Assembly: GCA_027946365.1 (NCBI GenBank)
Contig: JAPEUQ010000001.1
Location: 3,348,001 to 3,412,000, forward strand
DNA length: 64,000 nucleotides
From: Kalmusia sp. IMI 367209
Taxonomy: Eukaryota; Ascomycota; Dothideomycetes; Pleosporales; Didymosphaeriaceae
Reading direction: 5' to 3'
Shown here: one piece after another, positions 1 to 10,374 of the stretch
How the letters are laid out: the number at the start of each line of letters is the position of its first letter
Numbering within the stretch: position 1 is the stretch's first letter
The notes under the pieces: model-generated
Database searches by the model: none
The model's input: only the letters and a program-made list of their open reading frames with translations
Told to the model about the DNA's origin: nothing
Translations under genes and position numbers: made by a program

Positions 1-345
1 GTGTCACGGTAAAGGCAAGGTATTATGATGCCTGTAGAAAGAATTAAAAGTGTGGTATTTTGGCTTATGGTGCACGCCACCGGGCTTGAGGTGGTTTTTA
101 AAACTGATGGCACGATCCTTTCAAGTAAAAAAAAAAAAAGAAAAACGACAAGTATGACGAGCTGGACTCTTTATTCAATTATCGAAAAGACGTCAGGCAA
201 TTTTGCCAGGTCGCTTTAGATACTATCTATGTGCAGGGTGGTGGGGATCTCTGCCGCCGGGGTTATAGTACCGTACCAAAATCTCAACGCTATCGTTCAT
301 CTTGTCCTAATCCATACCATGCCTCCACTATTCACTACTATTCGT
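1..345. other. Left-edge non-coding stretch
   Basis: No coding sequence could be supported. It contains an A-rich run near 127-142 and is probably the 3' flank of the RanBP1 gene that ends at 346. Confidence 0.5.
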
Positions 346-1242
346 CTACTCGGCCTTGAACAGCGCCTCGTTCTCCTGCTGGGCTTTGATGAAAGCCTCC
401 TTGAATGCGTTCGCATCTGTGCAAAAGCTGATTAGCATGTGAAATGTGTTGGGGCGTGGGCTGCTCACTCTCTCGCTGTTGGCGAAACGGATGGCAAGGG
501 TCTGCGCTTCAGGCTCGCCCTCGCTGACGTCGGCCGCGGCGTTCCACACCCAGCTTCGGTCGCTACCAACGTTGGGCGACAACTTCATGTCAGGCACAAC
601 TACACCGTATCAGCAGATATCCAACGTGTTCGTGTTTTCAGCGAGCGTACCGTAGTGGTTGGCGCACACCTTGAGCGTCTTGTCACGGCGCATGACGAGA
701 CGAGTCTTGCCATTCTCCTTGTGCTTCAGTAACCTGACGTCGCCAGTGCCCCGCTCCTTCCACTCCCGACTCTCCCTATCGAACTTGAAAAGCTTTGCAC
801 GCATCTTGAAAGTCTGCTCCTCGAGCTCTTCGTTGGTCTTGGTGTCAATTTTCTCCGTCAGGTGAACAACAGGCTTGAAATCGACGTCGGGCTCCTCGTT
901 CTCGGGGTTCTCGTCCTACAGAAAATCAGCGGGGAGCAGCACGACTGCAAGGTTTGCACATACGTCCCCCTTGGGCTTGGAAGCGCCCGAGGGCTCGTCC
1001 TCGTCATTAGCCTCCTCCTTCTTCTCCTTCTTGGGTCCGCCGCCGAACATCGAGAAAACATTGTCCTTGGCGGTGGCTGCGGCGTTGGTGACGGTCTCGG
1101 TGACAGTAGAAGTAGCAGGCTTGTCCTCGGCAGGCTTCGAGTCGGTGATGTCCGTCGTCACCTTTGCGGTCTGGTCCTGCTGGAGAGTGGCGGCCGGTGC
1201 AGCGACCTGCTCGGCGGCGGGGTCAGGTTTAGCGTCGGCCAT
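346..1242 (-). CDS. YRB1: Ran-binding protein 1 (RanBP1/Yrb1-like)
   Basis: The product is a cytoplasmic cofactor of nuclear transport. RanBP1 proteins bind Ran-GTP and stimulate RanGAP-dependent hydrolysis, releasing export complexes. Three exons join in frame on the minus strand: 1242-964, 915-651 and 599-346. The introns are 48 and 51 nt with GTATGT/GTACGC donors and TAG acceptors, giving about 265 residues. The N-terminal third is low-complexity (Ala, Pro, Lys, acidic). The rest is a Ran-binding domain with family landmarks: PVVHLTEKI near its start, [11 protein letters not shown], a [14 protein letters not shown] block, [12 protein letters not shown], and [17 protein letters not shown] followed by LAIRFAN. 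Splicing is confirmed because the second junction recreates ANHYVVPDMKL in the middle of a conserved strand. The protein ends shortly after the domain, so no nuclear export tail was recognised. Family assignment is firm; function is inferred from the family. Confidence 0.95.
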
Positions 1243-1820
1243 GATGGGAGTGTGTAGAGAAAGGTAGGGAAAATAAAGTTAACGGTGTAAAGGTGGAAAT
1301 GTGGAGGGTGCGAGTGTAAAGCTGTGCGTGCGGGGGTGTTGTTGGCAGCGCTCCAGAATTTAAACAGAAGTCGCGATGGAGGGGCTGCCCAGGTGCGCCC
1401 GCTCGCACGTGCCACATGGCAATCCACCCAGGCACCGCCTTCACTCCAGGGACTTCGCAGCCTAATGTAGCCTGGATGGAACACCCACGCAATGTTGTTT
1501 ACACACTGTGGTTACAGGAGCTGAGGGCACGAAGCAGTATCCACAGCCACAATAAAGTATCGAGAGATCATATGAGGGGAATAACATGTCTAGAATGGCT
1601 ACAAACTATAAACCTGAACCGTGATATCATAGCCATGCACAAATCGAGCGCCGAGTCCAAGATCGCCCGCCAGAGACACCCGATAATCCAGCCCGTGCCT
1701 CGTGATTCTGGTATATAATGCCTCTGATGTCTTCTCACTTCCCTGGAAAAACCGAGACGCCTGCCAATGTGGAAATAGAACCAAGAACGCCAATTGCACT
1801 GGTAATTGCCTATGAGCTCT
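1243..1820. other. Intergenic: RanBP1 promoter and downstream flank of the orphan gene
   Basis: No gene is supported. The part next to 1243 must hold the promoter of the minus-strand RanBP1 gene. I saw no distinct motif. Confidence 0.5.
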
Positions 1821-4229
1821 TCACCAGTTCGACGCCTCGCAAGATCGCGTCTTCTTTCCATTCTTGTCCTTGCTTGATAGACCAACCACTCGCTCGAACC
1901 CGCATCGCCAGATGTAGGCATTGTTCCTCGCCCATAAGGTGCGACGAGAAGTCCTAACTGGAGCCGTAGCTTTGCGAAGACCTATCCATGTTTGATCGCG
2001 AGCTTCGCGCACCGCCTTCGAGACAGCGACTAGCTGACGATCGACATCCGCTTTAGCCTCCTGCAAACGATCAGCTAAGCGTCGATCTGATTTCACAATC
2101 CAGTCTCTTTCTGCCACGCGGGTGTATACTGTCTGGGCCTGCTGCATGATGCTTGAAGAAAGATCCCTCAGGTTGTGCTGAGCTGTGATGCGGTCACGGT
2201 TGAAAAGAGAGATCCATTGCGCCACGCGAGTCTTGTTGTGGCCCAAATTGATATTGAAAGATTGTTGCATCAGAGGCTTAGAGTGAGTCGCAATGCTAAC
2301 ATTGAAGGAACCGATGGGGTACTCTTGAGCAAGATCGACGATGTAGACTCCATCCATGGTGCGCTCATACCGAATAGGAACGGTCTTTGCGTCCCGAGAC
2401 ACTTGGATTTGTAGTTGAGGCTTTCGTGTTCGCCCGATGAAATCCTTTGAAGGGCGCAGAATGAACTGTTGGTCACCGCTAGGATGTATTTCAAACCCAC
2501 CGATCTTCGCGATCTTCGCTGCTTTCTCTTCCGCCTGTCGGCGCATTTCACACTTCTTCTTCTTCTCGAACTGCTTTCGCAGCTTCTCGGCCCCTTTCGT
2601 TTGATCGAGATGCTCTTTCTTCTTCTTCTTGAGCTCTTTAGCTGCCTTTGCCTGATCGGATTCCAGGACGACTTGTGGCAATTTCGGTATAATGTCTTGG
2701 AGTATATCCTTCACTGCGGCGGAAGGTGTGGCAGATGTGGCAAATGAAGCTGCCTGCGTGGACGTAACCACAGAAGAGACGGTTGAGTAAATGGATGGAG
2801 CGGCAAGAGTACATGAGCCTGTTCCTGGCGTGGGGGGGAGTTTCAAGGCTTGTGGAACCCATGCATTAAGGTAAGAAAGAGCCACCATGCCGCTCAAAGC
2901 AAGAATAGCCACAAATAGCTTCAAGGGGGTATCATTGATCCCCAGAGATTTAAAGCCCTGCCCAATGAATGATGGAACCAAGCCGTTGGGCCTCCATAAC
3001 TTGGCCGTTTGGCCGTAGCTCGACTGCGGAGGCGTGTGTAGATGAGGGCTGATGGCGGCCAAATGCCGGTTCAGATCCGACGGTTCGAGGTGTATAAAGT
3101 TGTAGACGTCCACGGGTAGTGTATCTACCTCGGCGAACTCATAGTCATGCTCAGTGCGACCCTCTACGCAAACCCGCAAGCTCTGTGGATCCCAATGGAA
3201 TCCTAGCTGTTCTTCGTTGAAACGTCGATGATCGGTGATATCGAGGCATGGAATATCGTGTTTTTGGAATGCTCGACGAACTTGCACCAAGTCTGATTCG
3301 GATAAAGAAATAGTGCTCGGTTGTGCATAACAGAATATTGCCAGGTCAGGCAATCCAGCAGAGTCCTTGCCCTTTCGGCGAGAAGCCAGATCGAGCACCG
3401 TTTTCTCACTCGCGTGGAGGGTGAGGATGACGCGAGTTTCTTTGCCTGTCTCAGAAAGCACTTCGATGTCTGTGCAGTGATCTGTGTGGAGGACCGGGCT
3501 GTAAGCCTCCACCTGACCACGCACCATAACGGACTTGGAGGACCCGGGCGAGGCAACGAGTGCTTTAAGGACGCTCGACTTGATCCCTTCTTCGCTCCAG
3601 TCATCCATTCGGCCAACGAAAAGTATTCTAAAGGATCCGCGGTCAGGGTAGAAACGATCCGCCAGCCCAGCCCGCACGGTAAGCCGGATGTCGGAGCAGC
3701 CATAGGGCTTCAGCACATTGGAAGAGCTTTGTTCCGGGGTAAATTCCTTAACGACGCTGTAACCATCAACACCATCAAATGCCTCGGTAGGTTGTTCGTC
3801 CATCTTGAAATAGTATCCGTTCTCGCTGTCAGCGAGACTCGGTCGCTCAGTGAGCGTGCTATCCTCGCCAGCAGCTATGACTTGGGCGTCGAGAGGGTCG
3901 GCTGCTGCGGTGTCAACGGCCTGAGGAGCTTCGTCAACGTAGTGGTTCTCGAAGTCGTCATCGTCATCTTCATCCTCCGAAAGTGTCTTCACAGATATGT
4001 CATCGGGGGAGGTGGAAGTAACGGATGCAGTGTGTCCGTCGTCGTCGGACAGATCGCCGAGAGCCAGCACTCCGTAGGTGCTGTCTTCGAGAGAGGATGC
4101 CTCTTGGGCAGGACGGTGCGGGTTGGAACGCATGATCAGAGTGTTGAGGTCCAGTTGGGCTAGGGACCGGTTGACCCGAATGGGCGGGTATTGGAGTTCC
4201 TGAGCAGAATCAGGCCTGTTTGCGGTCAT
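1821..4229 (-). CDS. Orphan 802-residue protein with one membrane segment and a Lys/Glu-rich coiled coil
   Basis: I do not recognise a named family. A single uninterrupted reading frame starts at 4229. Residues about 30-150 are acidic and low-complexity. About 165-400 look globular and mixed, with a VGRMDDWSEEGIKSSVLKAL segment. One hydrophobic stretch (about 434-453, LFVAILALSGMVALSYL) is long enough to span a membrane. After a Ser/Thr/Ala linker, residues about 530-570 are Lys/Glu-rich and predicted coiled coil. A beta-rich, filamin/Ig-like looking stretch (about 575-660, ending with GVYIVDLAQEYPIGSFNVSI) and a basic helical C-terminus follow. Because the hydrophobic segment is internal, it is probably a single-pass membrane protein, perhaps of an internal membrane; that is inference. 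The absence of introns and long open frame make it a confident gene but its role is unknown. Confidence 0.85.
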   Translation of the reverse strand: MTANRPDSAQELQYPPIRVNRSLAQLDLNTLIMRSNPHRPAQEASSLEDSTYGVLALGDLSDDDGHTASVTSTSPDDISVKTLSEDEDDDDDFENHYVDEAPQAVDTAAADPLDAQVIAAGEDSTLTERPSLADSENGYYFKMDEQPTEAFDGVDGYSVVKEFTPEQSSSNVLKPYGCSDIRLTVRAGLADRFYPDRGSFRILFVGRMDDWSEEGIKSSVLKALVASPGSSKSVMVRGQVEAYSPVLHTDHCTDIEVLSETGKETRVILTLHASEKTVLDLASRRKGKDSAGLPDLAIFCYAQPSTISLSESDLVQVRRAFQKHDIPCLDITDHRRFNEEQLGFHWDPQSLRVCVEGRTEHDYEFAEVDTLPVDVYNFIHLEPSDLNRHLAAISPHLHTPPQSSYGQTAKLWRPNGLVPSFIGQGFKSLGINDTPLKLFVAILALSGMVALSYLNAWVPQALKLPPTPGTGSCTLAAPSIYSTVSSVVTSTQAASFATSATPSAAVKDILQDIIPKLPQVVLESDQAKAAKELKKKKKEHLDQTKGAEKLRKQFEKKKKCEMRRQAEEKAAKIAKIGGFEIHPSGDQQFILRPSKDFIGRTRKPQLQIQVSRDAKTVPIRYERTMDGVYIVDLAQEYPIGSFNVSIATHSKPLMQQSFNINLGHNKTRVAQWISLFNRDRITAQHNLRDLSSSIMQQAQTVYTRVAERDWIVKSDRRLADRLQEAKADVDRQLVAVSKAVREARDQTWIGLRKATAPVRTSRRTLWARNNAYIWRCGFERVVGLSSKDKNGKKTRSCEASNW

Positions 4230-5091
4230 GTCAGCGTTGAAGCATGAGAAAGAGTGTAGACAGAGGCCAGCGAGAGTGGCGAGCGAGAGTAGTTCAAGTG
4301 TGAAACAAACAAGGCCCGGCGAGGGCGCTCAGGCTCGGGCGCTGCCTAACTACAACGCGTGGATTGGGAAGGCTAACCGCGGGGAAGAGGTGGGGCGCCT
4401 GTACGAACACGTCCGTTATTGATGCGTGGATGAACGGCAGCAGCCCATGTAGCGCTGAGGATACTGCGTACGGGCTCCGGTGACAGTAAGAGGAAGCGTG
4501 GTGATTACGGGCAGTTGAGTGAAGCTGGCCGACCCAAGGTCCACTGCGGGAGCTGTTGGCGGGGCGTGGAGTGTAGTAGGCTGCAGCATCACCCCGCGCG
4601 AGGCCTATCCTTTGTGAGCGGCCGCTTGGCGACCCGACACCTATCAGTACCGTGGAAAACTGGTCACGCAGCCACCAACAATTCCACAACGCGGACAAGA
4701 TGCTCAGGGGGCTGCTGTTCACTCGCCCCAAAGGGCAAATGTCTAGCTATACTCGCTGCGCGTAGCAGGATGAGCCGTGTTCGTCAAGTAAGAGAAGGCA
4801 AGACAGCGCAGTGGGACAGAACAGATTGACCGTCACACGTCGCCCAAAGATCGATGAGCTCTAGATTGATGCTAATGCTGATGCTGATGCCGATGCCGAT
4901 GCTGACGCTGACGCCCATACAAGTACATATGAACAATGCACTCCAAACATGTACAGTAAAGTTCGTCCATCCCGTAATGCTGTCGTCGAATACGCATGTT
5001 TCCTCCCAAAGCAGCCCAACACAAAAACGCCATTGCGCCTCATAGCAGCAGAGCTGCATCCTCTATGGTATCACCACCCAAATGAGATCAT
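4230..5091. other. Intergenic with a GATGCT-type hexamer tract
   Basis: No gene is supported between the divergent side of the orphan gene and the end of the mannosyltransferase. It contains the degenerate hexamer tract noted separately. Confidence 0.5.
4868..4915 (+). repeat. Degenerate (GATGCT/GATGCC/GACGCT)n tandem repeat
   Basis: About eight consecutive six-base units of the form GATGCY or GACGCY are visible. It lies outside any supported coding sequence and produces spurious Met-Leu and Ala-Ser repeat frames. Confidence 0.8.
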
Positions 5092-6771
5092 TCATACGGA
5101 GGCCGGCGTTGCCCAGCCCCCTGCCACGTCCACCCACTCTGCAAGGCACGAGCCCTGCTTGCCTTCCACATCCACGATGTCGGTGTCGCACTTGCACCGG
5201 CATCCGACACCGTTCTCCTTCGCCGGATCGTAGTGTGCCCAGTACTCATCCTCTTCGCGCCGTGCCTTCTCGTCCAACGTTGTCTTTTCGAGATACGGTG
5301 TCCTAGGTAGCTGCCGGGCTGGCGCATTGGCTGGGCAATGCTGGATCGTGGTATGCCGATAGCCAAAATCACGGAAATAATGAATATCTCTTGGCCCCAG
5401 TAACACTCCAGCAGCAAGCGAATGAATCGGTGCATCTCCCCACCGCTCCATCCAGAAGCCGCCGCTGCGGTCCATCATCTCAAAGAAGTCGTTGTATTCC
5501 TTGCTGCGGAAGAAGTCGAGCCGGGCAATCTCGAAATTACTCCAAAAGTGACACATGTTGTACGTCTCGCCCTCCATTCCCTCAGGGTCGATGTCGGGAA
5601 GCGCACTATAGTCAGGCTCAGAATCGAGTACCTCTTGTGGGAGAGGCTTCTTGTACTTTGCATCTTTCAGAAGCTGCTCTTTCTCCTTCGCCTCCCTCTC
5701 CTCCCTCTCCCCAGGCTTCTCCACAAACATCTCCCACAAGCCTTGCGACTTGATATTTTTCATCCTTTTGTAGGCTGAGGCGTATCGAAAAATGTTAGGA
5801 ACGGTTTCTCTCAACTCTTTGACCGCGATGGTGAAGCCATAGGTTTTGTTGTTTCGGATCATGTGGAGGAATGGGTCGTATGTAATATCACAGAAGTACT
5901 TGATCTCCGGTTCCAGACGCCAGTACCACTCGTATTTCTGGAGCAGCTCATGTTTGTAGAAGAAGCTATCCAATCGTTAGCACCCAAAACCTCTAGCCGT
6001 CCATTCTACTCACCCAGAATAAAATCGGCACATGTGGTGGTAACTCTCCATTCCCCCATACATGATGCCTGCGTCCCCTTGCTTTTGTATGCCCTCCTTC
6101 GCGACGGCCGGATCCACCCAGTCGGGGAAACCCCACATCTCAGGACCGATCTTCCCCCATTCTACCCTTGCGCTTGTGTGCTTCTCCACGGCCTCCTTGA
6201 ACGTTTCATTGAAGTCCCCATCATTGAGAAAGACGTAGGGGTAATGGAACCACCGATTGAAGTGTCGCTCGATTGACTTGATCGACTGCAGCACGCCATC
6301 CAGTTCCTTGTTTCTCGCCAGGACAACGAAGGCAGCGTTCGCTCGCGGTGCATGAACTTGGGGCTCGAGACACCCTATTGCGAAGGGCTTGTCGAACTTG
6401 TCACTGATTTTTCTACAGCAGCATTAGCATGGCTATGAATTGAAGGAGAGATGGAATACGTGCCGTATTGAAGGAGGAGTCCCAGCAGGTAAAGCCATGA
6501 CGTTATCTGTACCTGGAGACCTCATGAAAAGCACCAAAATCAATACTATGACCAAGAATGGGAACAGCAGGACAATGCCCAACGGTATTGAAACACTGGA
6601 GCTTTCCGTCAGCCGTATACGACGACGAAATAATCCCAGCCCAGGCGAGGGCTTCTCTGCTCGGCGCGACGACTTGTCAGATTTGTCAGATTTGTCGAGT
6701 TTGTCGAGTTTGTCAGGGCTGCTGCCTTTTGGTGGGGGTATCCTCCTTGCGACATCCTCCAATGTGCCCAT
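5092..6771 (-). CDS. Alpha-1,2-mannosyltransferase, KRE2/KTR/MNT1 family (GT15)
   Basis: This is a Golgi type II membrane enzyme that adds alpha-1,2-mannose to N- and O-glycans using GDP-mannose. The N-terminus has a short cytosolic part with a Lys/Asp/Ser repeat, then a hydrophobic anchor around residues 62-83 (VLLFPFLVIVLILVLF). The luminal domain shows GT15 hallmarks: RANAAFVVLARN, NRWFHYPYVFLND, KYEWYWRLEPEIKYFCDI, and the signature YNMCHFWSNFEIA, followed by GDAPIHSLAAGVLL. Exon 2 (6412-6014) joins exon 3 (5965-5092) through a clean 48-nt intron with GTGAGT and GCTAAC. The first intron is ambiguous. Its acceptor at 6413 needs a phase-2 donor, whereas the obvious GTATTC donor at 6459 is phase 0. 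Either a GC donor at 6463 or a weak GTCTCC donor at 6520 restores frame, giving about 507-526 residues. Family assignment is firm; the N-terminal splice is not. Confidence 0.92.
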
Positions 6772-7551
6772 CGTGGCTCTCTAATTGCCTTATACACCCC
6801 TTTGTAACCTTGCGCCGTCCTGCGCCTGCCCCACTGTGTGGTTCGCGATCCCTTCAAGTAGCGTGTAAAGGCTGTTCGCTGGTCGAACGACTATGGGGCG
6901 AATGTGCGGAGAGCGCGAATGGACGGATCGCCGCGCCCGGGACAAGGAGCACGAGCAGTAGCGGGCTATTGAATGGGCGGGATTCGCGGGGTAGAGGGAC
7001 AGGCGCGTCCAGAGAGAGGATTCAGATTCGCGTTTGGAGGAATTGTGGTCTGGAGTCTGCTGTTTCGGTCTGCGCGCCCACTGGATCAATGCGATTGCGT
7101 GTTAGTTTCAAACTAGTCTGGAAAGCTTTGACAGGCACAGGCGGACCGCGGCTTCCCGCATCGAAAGGATCTGCTTTACAAGCGTGCCTTCACTCGACAT
7201 GGATCCTCGGTGACGTATACTCAACGGCCGCAACGCAGCGATTAAGTCGACATCGAAGTAAACTACCAAAACACACTATGACAGAAACAGGAGCTAAGTA
7301 AATAAGGCGCACGTCAGACGCGGAGTTAACGCTGCCAAGAGATCCACATTCGCCAATCTTCCGCCGCCCGCGTCAATCCTTTGCGAATCACTACGCGGCC
7401 CGAGCCAGCGGTCAACGGCAGCCCAAGTATCCGGAGCTTGACCGAACAGCGTCGTGCATCAACCCACAGCTCCCAGCACGCGTATGACGTGATCCTAAGT
7501 ACTTACTTCGTGAGCAGAGGCAAGGCGCATTGACCATCTTGCTTCTCGATC
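6772..7551. other. Divergent promoter region, GT15 / DUF4604 gene
   Basis: About 780 bp between two genes transcribed away from each other, so it must contain both promoters. I recognised no TATA box or repeated motif. Confidence 0.5.
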
Positions 7552-8084
7552 ATGAGCTTCAAGGCGAAGGATCTTTCGTATGGTATGCTCGCGCTTGGTG
7601 TGGATGACCAAGGCTGACGCAGGAGATAGACAACAGCCAGCCCGCGTTTCTTAGGCGACTCCGGGGCGAGCTGGCCGGGGATGGCTCTGGACGACATGAG
7701 CAGCCTACTCCAAGGAACAAGAGGTTGAAGAAAGACGATGAGGAGGAGGACGCGCCTACCTATGTACTAGAGGACACGAATCAGTCGCTCACAAAAGCTG
7801 AATACGATGCAATGGTAGCCGGCAAAGATACGGAAAAAGACGATGAGGCCGTCGAGGCCGTTGAGGATGCCAACGTGACGCAGAAGGCCACGGCTCAGCA
7901 TTCAAAAGACAACATTGCCGAAGTCGGGAAGGCTACGAAGAAGCGTAAGGTCGCGAAGATCATTGGCGAAGAGAAGGAGGATGAGCCCAAAGAGTCGAAA
8001 GCGACCGAGTCCAAAGTGATAAAGAAGGCCAAGAAGAAAGCAAAGCCTGTCAAGCTGTCATTCGGAGATGAAGAGGCGGGATGA
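7552..8084 (+). CDS. DUF4604 domain protein, Lys/Glu-rich
   Basis: A small, highly charged fungal protein of unknown function, presumably nuclear because of its Lys-rich runs (inference). Two exons, 7552-7582 and 7630-8084, flank a 47-nt intron (GTATGC donor, GATAG acceptor) and encode 161 residues. The short first exon encodes MSFKAKDLSY, the conserved family start, and the junction creates an Asp that continues into QPAFLRRLRGELAG. The middle carries the other family block, DAPTYVLEDTNQSLTKAEYD, and the protein ends with the typical KPVKLSFGDE motif. The exon-2 frame alone would start at an internal Met at 7725, but that would lose the conserved N-terminus. The spliced model is strongly preferred. 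Confidence 0.9.
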
Positions 8085-9223
8085 CCGGTTATCGAATAAA
8101 GCGAACCTGTCAAGGAACACCTACCCACGCTGAGGCAACTCTTTATGAAAATCCTCGCATCTATCTCATCATAAGGACACATTCTCGAACGGTACGGCTA
8201 TGCAAGCCAGCCAATACCATTTCACAGGCGAATAGCGACAGTGGCGACATATAAACGCTCTATATTCCTATCTAATAGCGCAGTTGGACTCTAAAACCAT
8301 CCGTTGTAATATAAAGATCACGTTTGCTTGGGTGTGAACTGTTCCCCGAAGAATATGAAGGTGTCAGCAACAAGTAATCTATCGGCGTAAGCTGTTCCAA
8401 CTTTTGACAGGTAGACCAACAATGGACAGACTCATGTAGAAAGCATTATGAGGTCGTACTCTCCACCAGATTGTGGTTCTTTCCCACGGAATTGAAAGAA
8501 TCAATGACAGCATTCAAAGGCTGACGTGCTGTACAAACCAGAAGTGCTTGTGAATTAATGAGAAGCAAATATCATTATAGTTCAATGAGATGCAAATTCT
8601 AGCGCGATGTCATGCTCAAACTATGGTTCGTCCCAAAATTAGCGTTTAGGCAACAAAAATGTATATCTTAACAAGATTAACAAACCAAGGCAGCTCAACA
8701 CCTGTGATATAAAAGTCTGGCGGTCGTTTTAAAGCCGATCAGATGAACGCTGGCTGCCTACTTCTGCTACGTGCACGTCTTTAGAGCACCAAACCAAATT
8801 AATAGAAGCAGGTGAGCCAGTAGGAGAGTGGGGAGCTAATCCATGATTTTCTGCGCCGACGCAAATCACTGACGGCTGGTCCCAGACTATTATCACAAAC
8901 ATAGACCCTCGCGTTGTACAAATATAACGAAATTAGGGAACTCAAGGGTGTGCCGCGCCGAGTACTTCGGAACTTCGGAACAGTGCTCGGAACGCTAGCG
9001 CGGCGCTACATCGGCCCGCTCCCGAAACCGCATAGGATTTGTGAAGCCATTTCTGTCACTTTCACCAGCGACGCCTACCAGGGCAACAGCACTGTCAAAC
9101 ACTCTGTCAATGTTCTCACTCGAGGTAAGCACCTTTGTCTTGATCCCAGACAACACAAACTTCACGCCATACCTCTCAACTCCTAACCTCAAAATCGAAA
9201 TTGACTTAAATTTCGCGTTAACA
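8085..9223. other. Intergenic, AT-leaning
   Basis: No coding sequence supported. I see only scattered short frames and A/T-rich segments. A stretch near 8960-9010 contains two near-identical AACTTCGGAAC-like words of no clear meaning. Confidence 0.5.
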
Positions 9224-9979
9224 ATGTCTTTCAACCTCCAGGATTTCGACAAGCACATTGCTAGTCTCCGCTCACAGCTCCACTTCCTAAACGAGGTGCT
9301 CGAAGGCACCGATCACAATGCGCCCGATTGGCTCGCCACCGACCTCATCTCTTTGCGAAACAAATCGGGCAGGTTGCAGGATGATATGCAGAGGTTCAGA
9401 GACCAGTTGCAGAGCGAGGGCCTCGCGGAGACGAAGGCAAGTGTAATCGCTAAGGAAGACTCCCGCGAGCCCACACCAGATGAGCCATCATAGCGAATGA
9501 TTGCTAAGCAGCAGCAGACTTCCAACAAGCGCCTCAGCCTGGAAGGCGCGAAACGCCCAGTGACCGAGCACGACTCTGCTCAGACTCCTCCCCCGAAAAC
9601 TCGGAATCCTCCTCCGTCTTCCCGGCCGCAGCCGCAGCCGCAGACCCAGTCGAAAGACGAATACAAAGTCCAGCACATTGACGTCACCGAGGAAGTGAAC
9701 CGCAGGCTGCGCGAGAGCCGGCTGCGGAGGCTCATGGACTCGCCCAGCACATCGCAGAAGCGCAAATATGATGCTTTGGAGGGGGTAGAGAGTGGAGGGG
9801 ACACGGAGGGAGATCAGGAGGATGTGTGGCAGGGACGGAGTCCGATGAAGAAAATTCGGGCAAGTGGGAGCTTTGAGCCCATCGCGGCAGTCATGAAGAG
9901 GAAGGAGAATGGCGCAAGTCCGAATAATGGAGGGGAAGGTCAGGAAGACAGGAACTCCTTCAAAAGGCGGAAAAGATGA
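9224..9979 (+). CDS. Orphan small protein: helical N-terminus, basic disordered C-terminus; likely GC-AG intron
   Basis: Not recognised. The start at 9224 (MSFNLQDFDKHI) begins a helical, coiled-coil-like stretch of about 70 residues. The frame stops at TAG 9491-9493, but one codon later the same frame reopens with an ATG and runs to 9979. That second part is Pro/Gln-rich, then has HIDVTEEVNRRLRESRLRRL, and ends in basic clusters (SQKRKYD, KRRKR) that resemble nuclear localisation signals. A donor AAG|GCAAGT at 9437 and CAG acceptors at 9511, 9514 or 9517 would excise the stop in phase 0, giving about 226 residues. Upstream in-frame Met codons from 9041 exist but encode no convincing protein. 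Alternatives are two adjacent genes or a nonsense allele. Confidence 0.6.
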
Positions 9980-10374
9980 TTAGATGTGCCTGAGTTATGG
10001 AAGGCCGAACAGAAGGCGTGCTATATCCTCAGGAATAGTTCAAGAGCAGTCTTGCATGAAGTGAGCCACGTACCACGAAGGCTTGATGAGCATTTCCACA
10101 TACTTGAGAGACAAATCGAGCATGTCAAAGCTTAAGAACGGATTGCAATCATCACTGCTTGAACAGGATGGGAAATCCATATAGACAAGCTTCCTGTCAA
10201 GGATGCTTCTTGCAGCAGTATTATACAAGTGTAAAATAACAATATTCGCACGTCTTGTACGTACGAGAACCTCCAAAGCCAGGTTATCCTAGAAGCGATG
10301 CCCATACACCCCTAAATGCGATATTTCCAATTCCCATATACATATAATACACAGTTGTACACCGCCTTCATCCA
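9980..10374. other. Intergenic between convergent genes
   Basis: Shared 3' region of two genes facing each other. Nothing else seen. Confidence 0.5.

Noticed and set aside
862..1267. Two overlapping plus-strand frames of about 130 codons
   Set aside because: They are antisense to the first exon of RanBP1, whose identity is certain.
3321..4163. 280-codon plus-strand frame inside the 802-residue orphan gene
   Set aside because: Antisense shadow of the longer coding frame, with no motif of its own.
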